From: Bacteroidales bacterium
GTDB taxonomy: Bacteria > Bacteroidota > Bacteroidia > Bacteroidales > Bacteroidaceae
Direction of reading: 5' to 3'
DNA: 17,594 nt
NCBI GenBank assembly: GCA_004558865.1
Contig: SFCY01000045.1
Location: 1-17,594, forward strand
Part shown: positions 7,824-14,495 of the stretch, piece by piece
Layout of the letters: each line of letters opens with the position of its first letter
How positions within the stretch are numbered: position 1 is the first letter of the stretch
Notes under the pieces: generated by a model
Databases searched by the model: none
Told to the model about the DNA's origin: nothing
The model's input: only the letters and a program-made list of their open reading frames with translations
Position numbers and translations under genes: made by a program

Positions 7824-10622
7824 ATGAGACGCTTCGCCTTCATAATGATTCTCTTGGCTGCCACGGTATTTGTCGTGGCAGGCAACATGCTGTCGCCGCA
7901 GAAACGCCACGCAAGGAAAAGCATCGAGACCGTGAGTGACTCCGACTCCATCGGCAACAATCCCAACGACACCACGAAGATGGACTCGTTGGAGTTGGCC
8001 GTATGGCGACACAACAAGGCCATCGACGACTCCATCCACCTCGACTCGCTCAACCGAACAAAGAAAAACAGCATTGAGGCGCCCGTCAACTACTCGGCCA
8101 ACGACTCGCTGGTGTATGACGCCAACTCCAAACTGGCCCATCTCTACGGCAAGGCCACCGTGAAATACGAGGGCATGGACTTGGAGAGCGAGAAGGTGAG
8201 GCTCAATCTCGACAGCAGCATCGTTCACGCCACCGGGGCAATGGACACTGCGAAGAAGAAGCTCTCCGGCACACCCGTGTTCAAGATGGGCTCCGATTCC
8301 TACGAGAGCGACACCATGGCCTTCAACTTCAAGACCAAGAAGGGACTCATCAACAACGTGGCCACACAGCAGGAGGAAGGCTACATCACCAGCCGGCTCT
8401 CGAAACGCATGGACAATGGCGACATCTACCTGCAGCATGGCCGCTACACCACCTGCGACAAGCCCGACCCCGACTTCTACATCGCCCTGAGCCGCGCCAA
8501 GGTGCGCCCCAACAAGGACGTGGTGTTCGGCCCGGCCTACCTCGTTGTGGCCGACGTGCCGCTGCCCTTGGCCATCCCCTACGGCTTCTTCCCCTTCACA
8601 AAGCACTATTCCTCGGGATTCATCATGCCCACCTACGGCGACGAGAACGACCGTGGATTCTACCTTCGCGACGGTGGCTACTACTTTGCCATGAGCGACA
8701 AGTGGGACCTCAAGCTCTTAGGCGAAATCTACACCAAAGGCTCGTGGGGCATCTCAGCGGCCTCCAACTACAACAAACGCTACAAATACAACGGCTCGGT
8801 ATACCTGAGCTACCAGAACACCAAGACCGGCGACAAAGGCATGCCCGACTACACCAAGCAGGAGAGCTTCAAGGTGCAGTGGAGCCACAGGCAAGACTCC
8901 AAGGCCAACCCCTTCTCCACCCTCTCGGCAAGCGTCAACTTCGCCTCGGAAAGCTATGAGCGCAACAACCTCAACAGCATGTACAACCCGCAGACCATGA
9001 CGCAGAGCACGCGCACCTCGTCGGTGAGTTGGAGCACGGGCTTCTCCAGCATCGGCATGACTCTCAGCTCCTCGGCCAACCTCTCGCAGAACATGAGGAC
9101 CAACGAACTGAGCATGACGCTGCCCGACCTCAACATCAACATATCGCGCTTCTACCCCTTCCGCCGCCAGCAGATGGTGGGCAGGGAACGGTGGTATGAG
9201 AAGATCTCAATGAGCTATACGGGGCAGCTGTCAAACTCCATCACCACCACCGAGAGCCACATCCTCCACAGCAACCTGGCCAAGGAATGGCGCAACGGAT
9301 TCCAGCACAACATTCCCATCAACGGCAACTTCACACTGGCCAAATATATCAACATGACGCTCGGCGTGAGCCTCACCGACCGCATGTATCTCAAGAAGGA
9401 GAGCCTATCGTGGGACGAGGCCGCGCAGACAACGGTGGCCGACACCACATTCGGCTTCTACAACGTCTACAACTGGAACGCCTCCGTCTCAGCCAGCACG
9501 AAGATCTACGGCATGTTCATCCCCAACCGCAAAGTCTTCGGCGACAAGATACAGGCCGTGCGCCACGTCTTCACACCCACCGTGAGCTTCTCCTACGCGC
9601 CCGACTGCGGAAGCCGCTACTACGAGACCTACCAGCGCACCAACAGCGACGGCTCTGTGGAGTTGGTGGAATACTCGCCCTACCGCAGCGGACTCTACGG
9701 CGTGCCCGGACGCGGACGCACGGGAAGCGTATCCTTCTCGGTGAGCAACAACATCGAGATGAAGATAAGGAGCGACAAAGACTCTACAGGCATCAAGAAG
9801 ATAAGCATCATCGACGAGCTTGGAGCCAGCATGAGCTACAACATGTTTGCCGACTACCACCGCTGGAGCGACCTCAGCACCCACCTGCGACTGAAATGGT
9901 GGAAGAACTACACGTTCAACCTCGACGCCGTGTTCGCCACCTACGCCTACGAACTCGACAAGGACGGACATCCCTACGTGGGCAACCACACGGAGTGGGG
10001 CTACGGCCGATTCGGCCGATTCCTGGGCATGAGCCAGAACATTTCGTTCACGCTGACCCCCGACAAAATCAAGAAATGGTTTGGACACGGCGACGAAGAC
10101 GACAGTGACAATGCCAACAACGACGATGAGGAGGGAGTGGACACCAACATCGAGAGCAACGTTGACGACGACATGATAAAAGGACAGCGCGGGGCAAAGA
10201 AAAAGTCAGCGGGAAGCAAGGCCGAGACCGACGACGACGGCTACATGCGCTTCTCCATGCCTTGGTCGCTGACGTTCGGCTACGGCATCACCATGCGCGA
10301 GAATGCCCAGGGCAAATTCAACACCAAGCGCATGCGCTATCCCTACAAGTTCACGCAGACACTCAACGTGAGCGGCAACATCCGCATTGCCGACGGATGG
10401 AACATCTCGTTCTCCTCGGGCTACGACTTCGAGAACCACGACCTCTCCATGACAACGGCCTCACTGCAGCGCGACCTCCACTGTTTCAACATGAGCTGCT
10501 CGGTGGTGCTGAAACCCTATACGAGCTACAACTTCTCGTTCCGCGCCAATGCCTCCACGCTCACCGACGCTCTGAAATACGACAAGCGCAGCGGCTACAG
10601 CAATGCCGTGCAATGGTATTGA
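7824..10622 (+). CDS. lptD: LptD-like outer-membrane LPS assembly protein
   Basis: This 932-residue protein looks like the Bacteroidetes version of LptD, the beta-barrel that places lipopolysaccharide in the outer leaflet. A signal peptide covers about residues 1-20. An OstA/LptA-like periplasmic domain lies near 90-210 (LYGKATVKYEGMDLESEKVR, ATGAMDTAKKKLSGTPVF). The segment PLAIPYGFFPFTKHYSSGFI (about 250-270) is typical for LptD. The remainder is rich in alternating aromatic strands and ends in an aromatic residue (VQWY), as expected for a BAM-assembled barrel. Four cysteines are visible in the mature protein: Cys211, Cys595, Cys887 and Cys892. E. coli LptD uses inter-domain disulfides, but whether these correspond is unknown. 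Residues 757-805 form a strongly acidic then basic low-complexity insertion. An LptD-related family member other than the true LptD cannot be excluded. Confidence 0.82.
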   Translation: MRRFAFIMILLAATVFVVAGNMLSPQKRHARKSIETVSDSDSIGNNPNDTTKMDSLELAVWRHNKAIDDSIHLDSLNRTKKNSIEAPVNYSANDSLVYDANSKLAHLYGKATVKYEGMDLESEKVRLNLDSSIVHATGAMDTAKKKLSGTPVFKMGSDSYESDTMAFNFKTKKGLINNVATQQEEGYITSRLSKRMDNGDIYLQHGRYTTCDKPDPDFYIALSRAKVRPNKDVVFGPAYLVVADVPLPLAIPYGFFPFTKHYSSGFIMPTYGDENDRGFYLRDGGYYFAMSDKWDLKLLGEIYTKGSWGISAASNYNKRYKYNGSVYLSYQNTKTGDKGMPDYTKQESFKVQWSHRQDSKANPFSTLSASVNFASESYERNNLNSMYNPQTMTQSTRTSSVSWSTGFSSIGMTLSSSANLSQNMRTNELSMTLPDLNINISRFYPFRRQQMVGRERWYEKISMSYTGQLSNSITTTESHILHSNLAKEWRNGFQHNIPINGNFTLAKYINMTLGVSLTDRMYLKKESLSWDEAAQTTVADTTFGFYNVYNWNASVSASTKIYGMFIPNRKVFGDKIQAVRHVFTPTVSFSYAPDCGSRYYETYQRTNSDGSVELVEYSPYRSGLYGVPGRGRTGSVSFSVSNNIEMKIRSDKDSTGIKKISIIDELGASMSYNMFADYHRWSDLSTHLRLKWWKNYTFNLDAVFATYAYELDKDGHPYVGNHTEWGYGRFGRFLGMSQNISFTLTPDKIKKWFGHGDEDDSDNANNDDEEGVDTNIESNVDDDMIKGQRGAKKKSAGSKAETDDDGYMRFSMPWSLTFGYGITMRENAQGKFNTKRMRYPYKFTQTLNVSGNIRIADGWNISFSSGYDFENHDLSMTTASLQRDLHCFNMSCSVVLKPYTSYNFSFRANASTLTDALKYDKRSGYSNAVQWY

Positions 10623-10827
10623 CACGCTTCTTCTCCGCCACGCCCCAAGCCAATTAAGGGTTCAATGGATATTTTCCGTGGATTGGATATGTTGCTTCAT
10701 TTCGTATAGTCCTGACTTCGCCAATGAGTAAATGGTAATAGAAAATCATGGACAGGCTTGCCACCAAAGGTGTGGGTCTGAAGCGATGGGGAGGCGGGAG
10801 CCTGCCCTTGGAGGATACACACACAGA
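10623..10827. other. Intergenic stretch between convergent genes
   Basis: No gene is seen between the LptD-like stop codon and the pyrH terminator. The 16-base word GGATATTTTCCGTGGA at 10667-10682 is an exact inverted match to 71-86, marking a dispersed repeat. Confidence 0.5.
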
Positions 10828-10867
10828 AAAGGGCGTAGCCACAAGGCATTGTGTGGCTGCGCCCTTT
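10828..10867 (-). terminator. Strong terminator of pyrH, possibly bidirectional
   Basis: AAAGGGCGTAGCCACA (10828-10843) pairs with TGTGGCTGCGCCCTTT (10852-10867): 15 Watson-Crick pairs plus one T-G position, with an 8-base loop. On the - strand it is followed by TTTTCTG, and it starts 29 bases after the pyrH stop codon. The A/T-rich feet could also stop + strand transcription coming from the LptD-like gene. Confidence 0.82.
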
Positions 10868-10896
10868 ATGGTTTCATCGCCCCGAGGCGGCTTCTT

Positions 10897-11607
10897 CTAC
10901 TCGTGGACGAGTGTGCCGATGTTCTCGCCCTCCATCACCCTTTTCAGGTTGCCCACCTTATCCATGTTGAACACATAGATGGGCAGGTGGTTTTCCTTGC
11001 ACATGGTGGTGGCGGTGAGGTCCATCACACGCAGGTTGCGGTTGTAGATCTCGTCGAAGGTGATCTCCTCAAACTTTGTCGCAGAGGGGTCTTTCTCAGG
11101 GTCGGCCGTGTAGACACCGTCCACGCGTGTGCCCTTCAGCATCACGTCGGCCTCAATCTCTATGCCGCGCAGCGACGATCCCGTGTCGGTGGTGAAGTAG
11201 GGATTGCCCGTTCCGGCGGAGAAGATGCAGATGTAGTCGGCCTCGAGTGCCTCTATGGCCTTCCACTTGTTGTAGAACTCGCCGATGGGTTCCATGCGGA
11301 TAGCCGTCATCACCTTTGTCCTCACACCGATTGCGCCGAGGGCGGAGCTCAAGGCCAGCGAGTTGATCACCGTGGCGCACATGCCCATCTGGTCGCCTTT
11401 CACGCGGTCGAAGCCTTTCTGCGAGCCGCTGAGGCCGCGGAAGATGTTGCCGCCGCCAATCACGATGCCTATCTCGACACCCATGTCGTGCACTTCCTTG
11501 ATTTGGCGGGCATAGTCGCCCAGCCTGTCCGGGTCGATTCCGTAGTTCTGCTTGCCCATAAGGCTCTCGCCGGAGAGCTTGAGCAGTATTCTTTTAAATC
11601 TTGCCAT
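10897..11607 (-). CDS. pyrH: UMP kinase
   Basis: PyrH phosphorylates UMP to UDP with ATP in the cytoplasm and is essential for pyrimidine nucleotide supply. The 236-residue protein is full length and shows the amino-acid-kinase fold signatures: LLKLSGESLMG near the N-terminus (phosphate binding), IGGGNIFRG around residues 50-58, DQMGMCATVINSLAL (UMP site and oligomer core), and GTGNPYFTTDTGSSLRGIEI around 130-150. The start MARFKRILLKLSGE is the usual one. It lies 105 bp downstream of birA on the same strand, and a clear terminator closes the unit. I find only a poor -7 candidate before it (ATAATTTGC near 11716-11708, overlapping the birA stop), so it may be transcribed from the birA promoter as well as its own. 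Confidence 0.97.
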   Translation of the reverse strand: MARFKRILLKLSGESLMGKQNYGIDPDRLGDYARQIKEVHDMGVEIGIVIGGGNIFRGLSGSQKGFDRVKGDQMGMCATVINSLALSSALGAIGVRTKVMTAIRMEPIGEFYNKWKAIEALEADYICIFSAGTGNPYFTTDTGSSLRGIEIEADVMLKGTRVDGVYTADPEKDPSATKFEEITFDEIYNRNLRVMDLTATTMCKENHLPIYVFNMDKVGNLKRVMEGENIGTLVHE

Positions 11608-11642
11608 AAATATTTAGCTGTTGTTCTGTGTTTCTGTTTGGA

Positions 11643-11661
11643 GTTGCCGTAATACGGCAAC
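11643..11661. repeat. Perfect 19-bp palindrome between birA and pyrH
   Basis: GTTGCCGTA (11643-11651) and TACGGCAAC (11653-11661) are perfect inverted halves around a single central base. There is no T-tract on either side, so a terminator is unlikely. It lies about 36 bases upstream of the pyrH start and 52 bases past the birA stop. An operator for a dimeric regulator or a small mRNA leader hairpin of pyrH are both possible. Confidence 0.6.
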
Positions 11662-11712
11662 ATACACGACATTCGCGGCTGTATCGCCGGCGGGGCATGC
11701 CAACTTTGCAAA

Positions 11713-12486
11713 TTATGAAATGAATCTGACTTCCTTGAAGGCATACTCACGCATGGCGCCCTCGTGGTCGCGGAGAATGAGGTGGCCATTGTCCTCCACC
11801 TCCACGATGGCGGCCTCAAACTCGCCGTCCTTGTCGCGGTAGGCATGGAAGCCGTGCTTGCGGTAGAGCGAGTCGTGATAGAGCGCCGCCACATCGGTGT
11901 AGTCGCCATTCTCCACCAGCGAGTAGCAGTATTTGAACGCCTTGATGATTTCCCTCAGAAGCCGCTCGCGGTCCACCTCATGGCCGAGGATCTGTATGAG
12001 GGAGACGGGATTGGGCGCGTCGCTGTGGAACTCGGTCTGGTTGACGTTGAGGCCGATTCCAAACACGCAGTTGTTGATATGGCCGCCGGCTATCGTAGTC
12101 TCGATGAGCGTGCCACTGAGCTTGCTGTCTTTCCAATACACATCGTTGGGCCATTTCAGCGTGATGTCGTCCGTGTAGTTGGCAAGCGCCATCTTCAGGG
12201 CGACACCTCCCATCATGGACAGGAGGAACTGTCGCTGCAGCGGCACCATCACAGGATGGAGCAGGATGGAGAGGGTGAGGTTCTTGCCCCGCTCGCTCTC
12301 CCACTTGTTGTCGCCCTGTCCACGTCCGGCAGTCTGATAGTCGGCCACGGCCACGGTCATCTTCTCGCCTTCGGCGGGATGATGGGAGAGCAGGAAACTG
12401 TTGGTGCTGTCCACTTCCTCAAGCCTGAGAACGCGCACCGAAGCGTCCTCTTTCTTCCTCTTGAACATTGATTTTAGTGAAACCAT
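11713..12486 (-). CDS. birA: Biotin--[acetyl-CoA-carboxylase] ligase (no DNA-binding domain)
   Basis: BirA makes biotinyl-AMP and attaches biotin to carboxyl-carrier proteins. The 257-residue protein starts directly with the catalytic domain: EEVDSTNSFL at about 23-32, the biotinyl-AMP loop AGRGQGDNKW at 53-62, KWPNDVYWKDSKLSGTLIE from 111, and the small C-terminal domain. There is no N-terminal helix-turn-helix, so it should be a pure enzyme and not a repressor of biotin genes. In the loop, Gln57 occupies the position of Arg118 of E. coli BirA and Gly58 follows, instead of the GRGRRGR form. The start at 12486 has a promoter 24 bases upstream; a second Met at residue 7 is an alternative start. 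Confidence 0.94.
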   Translation of the reverse strand: MVSLKSMFKRKKEDASVRVLRLEEVDSTNSFLLSHHPAEGEKMTVAVADYQTAGRGQGDNKWESERGKNLTLSILLHPVMVPLQRQFLLSMMGGVALKMALANYTDDITLKWPNDVYWKDSKLSGTLIETTIAGGHINNCVFGIGLNVNQTEFHSDAPNPVSLIQILGHEVDRERLLREIIKAFKYCYSLVENGDYTDVAALYHDSLYRKHGFHAYRDKDGEFEAAIVEVEDNGHLILRDHEGAMREYAFKEVRFIS

Positions 12487-12510
12487 TTCGAGATTATTGA
12501 TTAGCCATGG

Positions 12511-12542
12511 GCAAAAATACGACTTTTATTTGTATTAACAAA
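12511..12542 (-). promoter_or_regulatory. birA promoter
   Basis: On the - strand, TTTG (complement of 12539-12542) and TATTTTTGC (complement of 12511-12519) are 19 bp apart, a full consensus match. It predicts a leader of about 18-20 bases. It overlaps the tadA promoter of the opposite strand. Confidence 0.78.
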
Positions 12543-12561
12543 ATGAATGTGGTATTTTTGC
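12529..12561 (+). promoter_or_regulatory. tadA promoter, interleaved with the birA promoter
   Basis: TTTG at 12529-12532 and TATTTTTGC at 12553-12561 are 20 bp apart. The ATG of tadA follows the -7 element by only 4 bases, so transcription should begin at or next to the start codon. Confidence 0.78.
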
Positions 12562-12565
12562 AAGC

Positions 12566-13006
12566 ATGAAAGAAGAAGACAATCAATTCATGCGAATGGC
12601 ATTGCGCGAGGCCGAGGCTGCGATGGATGCTGGAGAGGTGCCTGTGGGATGCGTGGTGGTGAGCCGCGGACGCATCATTGGCCGTGGCCACAATCTCACG
12701 GAAATGCTCCGCGACGTGACCGCCCATGCCGAAATGCAAGCCATTACCTCGGCCGCCAATGCCCTTGGCGGCAAATACCTGCAGGGATGCACGCTCTACG
12801 TCACCGTGGAGCCCTGCGTGATGTGCGCCGGGGCCATCGGTTGGGCACAAGTCTCCCGGCTTGTATATGGGGCTGCCGACGAGAAGCGTGGCTACACCCG
12901 CTACGCGCCCCACGCCCTCCACCCCAAATGCGAGGTGGAAAAGGGCGTGATGGAGGCTGAATGCCGTGGGCTGATGCAACGGTTCTTTAAGGAGAGAAGG
13001 CCATAA
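12566..13006 (+). CDS. tadA: tRNA(adenine-34) deaminase
   Basis: TadA deaminates adenosine 34 of tRNA-Arg(ACG) to inosine in the cytoplasm, allowing wobble decoding. The 146-residue protein is a complete cytidine/adenosine deaminase fold with zinc ligands His54, Cys84 and Cys87 and the catalytic proton shuttle Glu56, in the motifs AHAEMQAI and TVEPCVMCAGAI. The substrate-binding GHNLTEMLRDVTAHAE region before the active site is as expected for TadA and not for guanine or cytosine deaminases, although related nucleoside deaminases cannot be fully excluded. The start at 12566 fits the promoter, which predicts a leaderless transcript. The gene is divergent from birA, with a 79-bp intergenic region. 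Confidence 0.93.
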   Translation: MKEEDNQFMRMALREAEAAMDAGEVPVGCVVVSRGRIIGRGHNLTEMLRDVTAHAEMQAITSAANALGGKYLQGCTLYVTVEPCVMCAGAIGWAQVSRLVYGAADEKRGYTRYAPHALHPKCEVEKGVMEAECRGLMQRFFKERRP

Positions 13007-13083
13007 TGCCCCGCCCGTCCAAAGGCAGCGAAGCCTTGCGCAGCTGCTGCAGTTGGATGTTTGTGGATAATCATAAAGGCCGG

Positions 13084-13104
13084 TTCTAAAAAATAGTTTT
13101 AGAA
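13084..13104. repeat. Hairpin at the left end of the composite element
   Basis: TTCTAAAA (13084-13091) and TTTTAGAA (13097-13104) form a perfect 8-bp inverted repeat with a 5-base spacer, overlapping the terminal 13-mer of the element. Confidence 0.6.
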
Positions 13105-13140
13105 AATTAGACGATACGGATACATGTCGTTTCGGTCGTT

Positions 13141-13239
13141 TTCTGCATCTATCGGTCTTAAAGCGTCACGTCTCATCTGTCGTGTAGCCTGCTACACTCC
13201 CTCTTCAACTTACGTTTTGAATCCCGATATCTTGCAGAA
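13141..13239. repeat. Nested inverted repeat: long arms around a 7-bp hairpin
   Basis: The left arm 13141-13166 (starting TTCTGCATCTATCGG) is largely complementary to the right arm 13212-13239 (ending CCCGATATCTTGCAGAA), with a few mismatches and small gaps. In the enclosed segment GTGTAGC (13182-13188) and GCTACAC (13191-13197) form a perfect stem with a CT loop. The result is a cruciform-like, two-tier fold. Confidence 0.7.
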
Positions 13240-13394
13240 CCTTTTCGATAAGCCAAATGGGCAGAGCCAAGCTTGCTTGGATTCTGCCATGGCGAGAAAA
13301 GGTGGGCGCTGAGCCCAACCTTTTCGATAAGCCAAATGGGCAGAGCCAAGCTTGCTTGGACTCTGCCATGGCGAGAAAGGTGGGCGCTGGGCAC
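13238..13394. repeat. Two tandem 79-bp hairpin-forming repeats
   Basis: Copies at 13238-13316 and 13317-13394 are nearly identical, differing at a few positions and by one A. Each folds: CCTTTTC pairs with GAAAAGG in the first copy (13240-13246 with 13296-13302), GGCAGAG pairs with CTCTGCC or, through a G-T pair, TTCTGCC, and CCAAGC pairs with GCTTGG around a TT loop. One difference between copies (C to T) keeps pairing possible, hinting that structure is maintained. Confidence 0.85.
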
Positions 13395-13413
13395 AATACG
13401 ACTCGACCTAATT

Positions 13414-13452
13414 TATAGAATCAGCCTATAGAACCAGCCTTTAGAACCGACC
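13414..13452 (-). repeat. Three tandem 13-bp repeats (GGYYGRTTCTAWA)
   Basis: On the - strand, three abutting 13-mers are found: GGTCGGTTCTAAA (13452-13440), GGCTGGTTCTATA (13439-13427) and GGCTGATTCTATA (13426-13414). Related single copies occur on the + strand at 13078-13090, 17476-17488 and 17500-17512. The array is iteron-like, but no replication gene is nearby. Confidence 0.8.
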
Positions 13453-13518
13453 ATAATAAAACACGAATCCCCCTGAAGGCGAATAGTGGTTGGTGAAGTC
13501 ATGGCCGTGAAGAAACGG

Positions 13519-13562
13519 AAAAGCTTGGCAGAGTGTGGATAGCCGCTCTCTGCCAAGCTTTT
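13519..13562 (-). terminator. Terminator of the coiled-coil lipoprotein gene
   Basis: AAAAGCTTGGCAGAG (13519-13533) and CTCTGCCAAGCTTTT (13548-13562) form a perfect 15-bp stem with a 14-base loop, 40 bases after the stop codon of the lipoprotein gene. The T-run is TTTT on the - strand. The stem is symmetrical enough to act in both directions. Confidence 0.8.
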
Positions 13563-13601
13563 ATGTTCATTGCCCAAGGCTATTTGCCCTTAGGGATTTT
13601 C

Positions 13602-14450
13602 TCACTTCACTACAATCACAAGGTACTTGCTTGTGGACCAGAAGTTCTGCGGATTTGTGATGCGCAGCACATACTGCTTGTTGGCATCGCGCTCCAAGGT
13701 GTAGCTCCCACTGGGGTGGACGGTCTTGATTTCGGCCGACTTTGAGTAGAGCTTTATCTCGCGGGTGTCGCGGATGTCAATCTTCGTGAAATAGTTCTTG
13801 TTGAAGTTGCCGCGCATCACCTTGCTGCCATCCAGAATGCGCTGCTCGCGCAGTTCCTTCTTGGTGCCGAAGACATACCAGGCGGTGTTGAGCTGTCGGT
13901 CCTGCGAGCTGATGGTCTTGCTCTTGTCCTCGCTCTCCGTCTTGAGGTTGCTCACGTCGGTGTTGAGGTTGTTGATGGTCTCATCCAACTCAGAGATATG
14001 GATGTCCTTGGCGTCGAGCTCGGCTCGCAGCTGCTGTAGCTGCTGGTCCTTCTCCTGCAACTGTTTGGTCAGATTGTCGATGGTGGTCTTGAACTGGTCG
14101 CCCTTGATGGAGCTGGTGCGGAGCTGCTCCTGCAGTTTCTTTATCAGCTCGCGGTTGCGGGCCATGCGCTCAGAAATGAACTTGATGTTCTCGCGTATTT
14201 GCGCCTTCTTGTTTGTCCCCTCGCCGTCCTTGGCAATAGTGACGCGGTTCTCGGCCTCGTTTATCTCACGGAAGCCCTCCTGAATCTCGTTGAGGGTTCC
14301 CATCATATCATTCAACTCATTGTCTTTCTGCTCAATGATTTTTGAGAGTGAATCCGTTTGAGCCGAATTGGGGCTTTGCTGCGCCTCCTTATTGTTGCAT
14401 GACCCGAGGAAGACGACGAGCAGACATGCGAAAAATATTAGCTTTTTCAT
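13602..14450 (-). CDS. Coiled-coil lipoprotein, conserved Bacteroidetes type, function unknown
   Basis: This 282-residue protein has a lipoprotein signal with lipobox LGSC (Cys18), followed by NNKEAQQ; charged residues just after the Cys could act as a Bacteroidetes surface-export signal, which is inference. Residues from about 35 to 185 are Leu/Glu/Lys/Gln-rich heptad-like sequence predicted to form a long coiled coil (for example LTKQLQEKDQQLQQLRAELD). A separate C-terminal domain of about 90 residues begins near AWYVFGTKKELREQ and includes MRGNFNKNYFTKIDIRD and a beta-rich end. I recall similar proteins being labelled Cbp1-family collagen-binding adhesins, but I cannot confirm that here. 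It lies 45 bp after rsmI on the same strand with no separate promoter visible, so it may be co-transcribed. Confidence 0.85.
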   Translation of the reverse strand: MKKLIFFACLLVVFLGSCNNKEAQQSPNSAQTDSLSKIIEQKDNELNDMMGTLNEIQEGFREINEAENRVTIAKDGEGTNKKAQIRENIKFISERMARNRELIKKLQEQLRTSSIKGDQFKTTIDNLTKQLQEKDQQLQQLRAELDAKDIHISELDETINNLNTDVSNLKTESEDKSKTISSQDRQLNTAWYVFGTKKELREQRILDGSKVMRGNFNKNYFTKIDIRDTREIKLYSKSAEIKTVHPSGSYTLERDANKQYVLRITNPQNFWSTSKYLVIVVK

Positions 14451-14495
14451 CTCAAATGTTTATTAAGTAATTTTTATAATTTGGTAATCTGCTGG

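Larger units (their letters stand above)
13077..13452. mobile_element. Composite structured repeat element with inverted ends (MITE-like, non-coding)
   Basis: The left end at 13078-13090 (GGCCGGTTCTAAA) matches, in inverted orientation, the right end at 13440-13452 (GGTCGGTTCTAAA on the - strand); both are followed inward by AAATTAG. Between them sit a large nested inverted repeat (13141-13239) and two tandem 79-bp units (13238-13394). No protein is convincingly encoded. A second copy of the left half begins at 17475. Inverted ends, internal secondary structure and multiple copies suggest a non-autonomous mobile or REP-like element. Mobility is inferred; I could not identify target-site duplications. 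Confidence 0.55.

Noticed and set aside
10732..11652. 306-codon + strand frame over pyrH
   Set aside because: It is antisense to pyrH, which carries all UMP kinase motifs; the + strand translation is featureless.
13173..13394. Short - strand frames repeating a LALPIWLIEK-type peptide
   Set aside because: The peptide repetition comes from the tandem 79-bp DNA repeats; no promoter or start context supports translation.
13238..13394. CRISPR-like array
   Set aside because: There are only two adjacent copies with no unique spacers, and no cas genes are present.
13519..13562. Relationship of the lipoprotein terminator to the tandem 79-bp repeats because both contain AAGCTTGG- and CTCTGCC-type words
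   Set aside because: The order of the words differs (GGCAGAG follows AAGCTT directly in the terminator stem), so a common origin is not supported.
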